From positions 25,001-45,000 of the forward strand of contig CAUYUJ010000879.1 of the NCBI GenBank assembly GCA_963575745.1: a DNA stretch of 20,000 nucleotides. Reading direction: 5' to 3'. This DNA comes from Prorocentrum cordatum. Its lineage: Eukaryota > Sar > Dinophyceae > Prorocentrales > Prorocentraceae. Positions 17,201-20,000 of this stretch are shown here, piece after piece; the first letter of the stretch is position 1; the number at the start of each line of letters is the position of its first letter. Position numbers and translations under genes: made by a program. The notes below the pieces were generated by a model. The model was not told where the DNA came from and made no database searches. It was given only the letters and a program-made list of their open reading frames with translations.

Positions 17201-17554
17201 CGTGCTGGCCACAGTGGCCCTCCCGCTCTGGGCGCTGCCCGTCCCCCGCGGGCCGTGACCCCTCCGCTCAGTTGGGCCTGTAGCGCCCGCGCCCTGCAAG
17301 CGGGGCGCCGGAGCGGACCGAGGGGCCTCCTGCAGACGCCCCGACGCCACAGGGGGTGGACTCAGCTCAGGCAGAGGGGTCTGGGAGTGGTGGTGGTGCC
17401 CGGTCTCCACGTCGCGCATCCTCGCTGCTGCAGTGTCGCTCGAGGGCACGAGGGGATCTCGAGAGGTCCCCAGCTTCGACCTGGCCGTTGGGCTGAGCAG
17501 CACCACGGTAGCAAGGAGCACCAATGCGGAGAGCACTTGAGCTATCCGGGCCAT
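14258..17554 (-). CDS. Mucin-like type I membrane protein with two related ectodomains
   Basis: The single-exon frame is 1,098 aa from the ATG at 17554. I chose this ATG because a typical signal peptide follows (MARIAQ, then a VLSALVLLATVVLL core). ATGs further up (17755, 17728) would add a long basic leader, and the frame's far end runs into the 465-bp repeat. After a Pro/His-rich segment, Thr/Ser stalks occupy about 123-415 and 540-875, probably O-glycosylated (inference). Two related domains of about 120 aa lie at 417-535 and 876-1003, both starting TTTPLYV and sharing FEITA and late EP/QP-IV motifs. A helix at about 1032-1056 (IIVIVIISAVVVLVMLAVLL) spans the membrane, leaving a tail of about 42 aa. 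Repeats inside the stalk are near-identical. The arrangement suggests a surface adhesin or coat protein, but the ectodomain family is not one I can name. Confidence 0.8.
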   Translation of the reverse strand: MARIAQVLSALVLLATVVLLSPTARSKLGTSRDPLVPSSDTAAARMRDVETGHHHHSQTPLPELSPPPVASGRLQEAPRSAPAPRLQGAGATGPTERRGHGPRGTGSAQSGRATVASTEGTRADNITTSSLTMTSATVTLTSTTGTSTTTMTTFSVTSTTTASRTTLTSVTATSTISLTTDAGTDSKTSKTATLTSTTETSTTTMTTFSVTSTTTASRTTLTSVTATSTISMTTDASTDSKTSTTATLTSITGTSTTTLTTVTMTSTSTTTDTTASSTTSTMTSTITLTTRTTATGTAAITSTSTLTSISMTSTATMTTFSMTSASMTSTSTVSKTTVTVTSVTTSDTTTTISSTSVTTTTMSSTSTVSNTTVTVTSVTSTTSDTTTTMSSTTVSTTTVSSTTVSSTTMTSTSTTTPLYVVLSSMQFGSTGTQDAVANAATLHLMEYFGVVEEQVLVNVAELASGSLGRTVFGSWDVAFEITAPIADATQVLEMTAAIANATANFTDRLQASFGSQGLNVTTSSFYIAEPEIKIVTATRTTVSVTMTSTTATTTTVTSISSATSTSATSSSTGTTITKSTTTSGTSTSTRTTGTISISASSTSTRTTTTITESSITTGTSTATGTSPTSSITSQTGVTSTTSLTTATSSISASSISASATTITESSITTGTSTATGTSPTSTITSQTGVTSTTSLTTATSSISASSISASATTITESSITTGTSTATGTSPTSTITSQTGVTSITSLTTATSSISASSISASATTITESSITTGTSTATGTSPTSTITSQTGVTSITSLTTATSSISTSETSTSTIEYSGTGTINMTGTIPTSATMTGSTTSTASFVTMSSTAVLTSTITVDTTFAATTTQTSTTTPLYVMSSSITFNAAGTQEQVASVVTAVLLDQYSLEEDQLTVDVTLSRRLVTRQLSSSDPTAWQVDFEITANKDVVNDAVDIAASQASGTGDALSSFTSALDAAFEAVGVTLDVSSVVISQPVVNIVIPATTTGPHTSTTLAVVTPLALEEETEASSTIIVIVIISAVVVLVMLAVLLFYFMRCYGGALGVGDPPANEDNNVEAAESNNVGEGRYSPEPVAVI
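15135..15758 (-). repeat. Four 156-bp (52-aa) repeats in the mucin-like gene
   Basis: The word GCCAGTTTGGGACGTTATGG occurs at 15179, 15335, 15491 and 15647, exactly 156 bp apart (the fourth copy has one change, TATGGAACT against TATGGTACT). Each unit encodes a 52-residue Ser/Thr block with TTITESSITTG and TSQTGVTS motifs. The period keeps the frame, and the copies are nearly identical at DNA level, which points to recent expansion or gene conversion. Confidence 0.95.
16799..17122 (-). repeat. Two 162-bp (54-aa) repeats in the mucin-like gene
   Basis: The motif FSVTSTTTASRTTLTS recurs 54 residues apart near the amino end of the first stalk, followed by STIS[LM]TTDA and TDSKTS. The repeat keeps the frame and is a second, separate expansion within the same gene. 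Confidence 0.85.
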
Positions 17555-17872
17555 CGCATCGACAAGCCCAACCCGAGCTGCCGTGCTCGGATTTGCCCTG
17601 CCTGAGCCACAGTGGCTGCGGCCGGACCGGCGAGGCGAATGAACGGGTGGAGAGCGAGGAGAATCGCAGCGACACCGAAGAGGACGGAAACGGGGGGACG
17701 CGTCAATAGAGGAGGTGACCGTCTTCATCCTGACCTTCGAGGGTGATCGAATCATGGCGCGGGAGATGCAGGGGACGGCCGGAGCTCGAGCACCTCTCAC
17801 GGCCGCACACGGCACACGGCCCCGGGTCCCATCTCCCCCGGCGTGCGCCGCTTGGCAGAATGTACGTTTAAG
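17555..17872. other. 5' flank of the mucin-like gene
   Basis: GC-rich sequence between the chosen start codon and the 465-bp repeat. The gene's frame stays open through it, with in-frame ATGs at 17728 and 17755, so a longer N-terminus cannot be excluded. No TATA-like box is seen, and no dinoflagellate spliced-leader-like sequence is present. Confidence 0.4.
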
Positions 17873-18337
17873 GGTTGGACTAGCGTGGCGGGGCGGATCG
17901 CGCACTAAAGATCAATCCGCATCGAATCGAGAAATCGGATCGAGTCGGAATGTGCGTCGCGTCGGGCCGCATCGGCACTGAGTCGAAAACGAATGGGATC
18001 GGCCGCGCCAGGATGCACAACGGCGCAGCGCAAGCGTAAGGCCGCATCGGACCGTCGGAGTATCGGAATCGGCTCGGATCGAGCTGGCCGGAATCAACAT
18101 CGAAACGGATGTATCCGAACGAAGTGGACCCTGATCGCGTGGAGGGGGAGCGGGATGGGTCTGCTCGACGCGGGGAGCGGGTGGACTGAATCGAGCTCGT
18201 CGCCGCCAGGCGAGTCCATCGGAGATCCAAGAAATCCCCGCGGACCCTCGAAAATTCATGTTCATGCCATCCCAGACATCCAGCTGCTCCAATTTATTCG
18301 ATGCGTAGGCCCCGGAGGTCTGGACCACTTCTCTGGG
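17873..18337. repeat. 465-bp direct repeat, copy 2
   Basis: Same orientation and length as 12951-13415, about 97% identical. Homology stops at the common word CTTCTCTGGG. From 18335 copy 2 continues with GGGTGGACTGAATCG, a 15-bp word that also occurs inside the element at 18179-18193. This suggests that the right edge of this copy was made by a recombination or slippage event using that word. Confidence 0.95.
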
Positions 18338-18769
18338 TGGACTGAATCGCGCGGGTTGCGATTTCGGCGCGCGCGGGGAGTCGCTGGCCCGGCAGCGCGG
18401 AGCAGGCAGGCAAAACCGTGTCAGAGCGTGCGCAGGAAGGGCGCGAGGCTGGCAGCAGCCACGGGGAAGATCGAGAGGAATAGGGAGGCACGGAGCAGAC
18501 CGCCAGAAGGGACGAGAGGGAGAGGTAGGACGACGGCACCATGCGGGCAGAATCGGGTTCGGCACCAGAGCCAGAGCGATCCGGACTGCTCTGAGAAGGC
18601 TCTGGAACGCTCTCGAGCGATGCTGTCCTCATCCTGAAGCAGACGCATGAGATCAGAATTCTTGCTGCAAGAACTGTGGGCACATCCCTTGCCGACCTTG
18701 AGCTTCGCAGGGTGCCCCAGGGTCTCTGGGACCATGGGATGATAAAAGTGTGCAACCACGTGTGAACCC
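18338..18769. other. Unique-looking sequence, no clear gene
   Basis: A minus-strand frame (18421-18759) is open and less repetitive than most here. Its first ATG is internal (about 18735), and it starts with VPETLGHPAKLKVGKG, but no family can be assigned with confidence. No other feature is seen. Confidence 0.35.
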
Positions 18770-18948
18770 TACAGTCGGAACCCTGACGAAGGAACCCTTT
18801 TCGTTGGGGAGGGGCTCCGTGTTCCTTGATGGTTTCACAGCTTCCCTTAGGTTTTCCTTGGGTTTTCGATGGGAAATCGAACTTTAACTGATGGGAAAAG
18901 GGGCCTCGTTCCCTATTTAGGGTTCCTTAGGTCAACGCCCCGACTGTA
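18770..18948. mobile_element. Tc1/mariner-like MITE with TA flanks
   Basis: The element proper is 18772-18946, bounded by TA on each side. The ends read CAGTCGG...CCGACTG. With one gap the inverted repeats extend to about 30 bp (CAGTCGG, five unlike bases, TGAC, then AAGGAACCCT on both strands). TA duplications and CAGT ends are hallmarks of the Tc1/mariner superfamily. At 175 bp and without an open frame it would be non-autonomous. The interior holds the palindrome CCCTATTTAGGG. Confidence 0.8.
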
Positions 18949-19530
18949 CCCCAAAAGGCCAGATGTCCGAAGCATCGGCTGGGCTTCAGATTTCGCAGGA
19001 CGTCTGCAGCCCAGCGGGGGCAGCCGATGTGCCTCAGTGCCGATCGGAGCCGCAGGGGGAGGTGTCGGCGCACAGAGGGTCTTGCGCAAGGGGGTCGTAC
19101 CCATCGTGCTTCTTTTGCGCCTCCTCCTCCTCCTCCTCCTCCTCCTCCTCCTCCTCCTCCTCCTGCACAAGCATGCGCGCGCGGATCCAGTCCCGAGGGC
19201 ACGCGCACGGGCCCCCACCCGGGGCGCACAGCCGTCCCCCCGGCACGGGGCCTCCGCGCAGGGCTCGCGCGAGTGCCCTGTCTGCTCGAGGTGCCAGGGT
19301 GCCCGCACGCGGTCGCAGCAGCAGCTCGTGGAGCATCCCAGGGGGGGGGGGGGGGGGCCTCGTGCCCGGGCGCGCCCGCGGTGGGCCTGCCCGAGGGGGC
19401 GGCGAGATCTGCGCGGTGTCCGCTGCTCCCTCGGCGGGCCCGGCCCGCACGCAGCGGCGGTGCAGCACGCCACGACGCCCTCCCGGCCTGGCCAGGAGGG
19501 CGCACACGCGGCTCCTGGGTGCAGGACTGA
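18949..19530. other. GC-rich region with a (CCT)n tract and a G17 run
   Basis: Holds (CTC)n at 19121-19164 and 17 consecutive G at 19341-19357. Frames on both strands are open through it with Ala/Arg/Pro/Gly-rich products and no motif I recognise, so I call no gene. Confidence 0.5.
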
Positions 19531-19736
19531 GGGGCAACGATGGGGGGGGGGATAGGGGTGGGGGGGTGCATCGATCTGGGATCGGCGAGACGTCGTCAAC
19601 AGATCGGCGATGGGCCTCGGATGATGGATCCGCACCTTCCTGGGCGGGGTGGGGCTGTCGGGCCCCCATCGGCGATCAATGGGCAATTGGGAGTCGATGC
19701 ATCCCCCCCTATGCCTATCCCCCCTATCGTTGCCCC
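19531..19736. mobile_element. MITE-like element, copy 2 (reverse orientation to copy 1)
   Basis: Ends GGGGCAACGAT and ATCGTTGCCCC are exact inverted repeats of 11 bp. Beyond them, G-run and GCATCGAT-type words extend the symmetry to about 40 bp. The reverse complement aligns along its whole length with 11098-11292, including CATCGCCGATC and CCCAGGAAGGTGCGG words. At 206 bp against 195 bp, the length difference is mostly in the G runs and inner indels. No target duplication is evident. Confidence 0.8.
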
Positions 19737-19744
19737 CGAAGGAT

Positions 19745-19977
19745 GGGCCTGGCCCTGGAGCAGCGGATGCGTACTCAAAGATCTCGCCGCGCGACCCGAG
19801 GAGTATGCTGCTCCCACCGCGCTCAAGGACCACATCCCAGAGACAAGTTCGAGCACCCGGAAGAGTGTCGAAACGGTGCCGAAACAGTGTCGGGCGAGCT
19901 TCTCCCAGGGCCCGACGCGCGAAAACCCTTGCGCTTCGGTATTTTTGCTGGTGTTCGCAGTCCCTTCTGGTGGCCAA
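19745..19977 (-). other. Possible coding fragment or exon, unrecognised
   Basis: The minus-strand frame, closed by TAG at 19990-19992 and lacking an ATG, reads as ordinary-complexity protein (RHRFDTLPGARTCLWDVV, then ERGGSSILLGSRGEIFEY). It then runs into the MITE. The composition is more protein-like than the surrounding low-complexity frames, but it has no start, no recognised domain and the window ends soon after. It could be an internal exon, a gene relic or chance. Confidence 0.25.
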
Positions 19978-20000
19978 GGATAGAGCAGGCTAGAGCATCC

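Noticed and set aside
14931-17258. Long plus-strand open frames (up to 349 aa, Val/Leu-rich or Gly/Ser-rich) opposite the mucin-like gene
   Set aside because: They are the antisense of Thr and Ser codons, which cannot give stops in those frames. They have no signal, domain or independent composition, and the minus-strand product has a coherent architecture.
12951-18337. LTR retrotransposon with the 465-bp repeats as LTRs
   Set aside because: No TG...CA termini, primer binding site, polypurine tract, reverse transcriptase or integrase. The enclosed gene is a membrane protein on the opposite strand sense. Kept only as a direct-repeat finding.

Overview
The window looks like a nuclear, gene-poor, repeat-dominated protist genome, most likely a dinoflagellate. 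That is an inference. It rests on the GC-rich background, very sparse intron-less coding, the huge variety of minisatellites and microsatellites, several small inverted-repeat elements, and a Thr/Ser-rich surface protein carrying two copies of an unclassified ectodomain. I see no bacterial-type operons, ribosome binding sites, rRNA, tRNA or CRISPR.

Layout. Positions 1-4235 hold no convincing gene. They contain two blocks of a dispersed 'CTTGGGGCC' repeat family (1-1018 and 2812-3900), microsatellites, an 11-bp minisatellite and a strong 18-bp inverted repeat (2461-2512). Positions 4288-6349 (minus strand) carry a transposase gene of the IS1595/ISXO2-like type (eukaryotic Merlin superfamily). 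It has an N-terminal extension with a Walker A motif and is split by a +1 frameshift at a run of seven G. Next come five copies of a 211-bp tandem repeat in alternating A/B types (6450-7493), a 12-bp minisatellite apparently grown from its end (7493-7800), and a large A-rich/T-rich foldback (7929-8204). A third block of the dispersed family follows as 322-bp tandem units (8649-9857), then a phase-locked tetranucleotide array (9858-10281).

Positions 10282-12950 are GC-rich and non-coding as far as I can see. They include a small terminal-inverted-repeat element (11098-11292), an 8-bp minisatellite, and a 146-bp inverted-repeat element inserted inside that minisatellite (12588-12733). Positions 12951-18337 form one unit: two 465-bp direct copies about 97% identical flank a large minus-strand gene (14258-17554). 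It encodes a predicted type I membrane mucin-like protein with a signal peptide, Thr/Ser stalks, two related ectodomains, one transmembrane helix and a short tail. Downstream are a Tc1/mariner-like miniature element with TA flanks (18770-18948), GC-rich sequence without a clear gene, and a second, oppositely oriented copy of the 11098 element (19531-19736).

No shared pathway links the two genes: one is a mobile-element gene and the other is a probable host cell-surface gene. Most of the window's interest lies in how many repeat classes are nested in or derived from each other.
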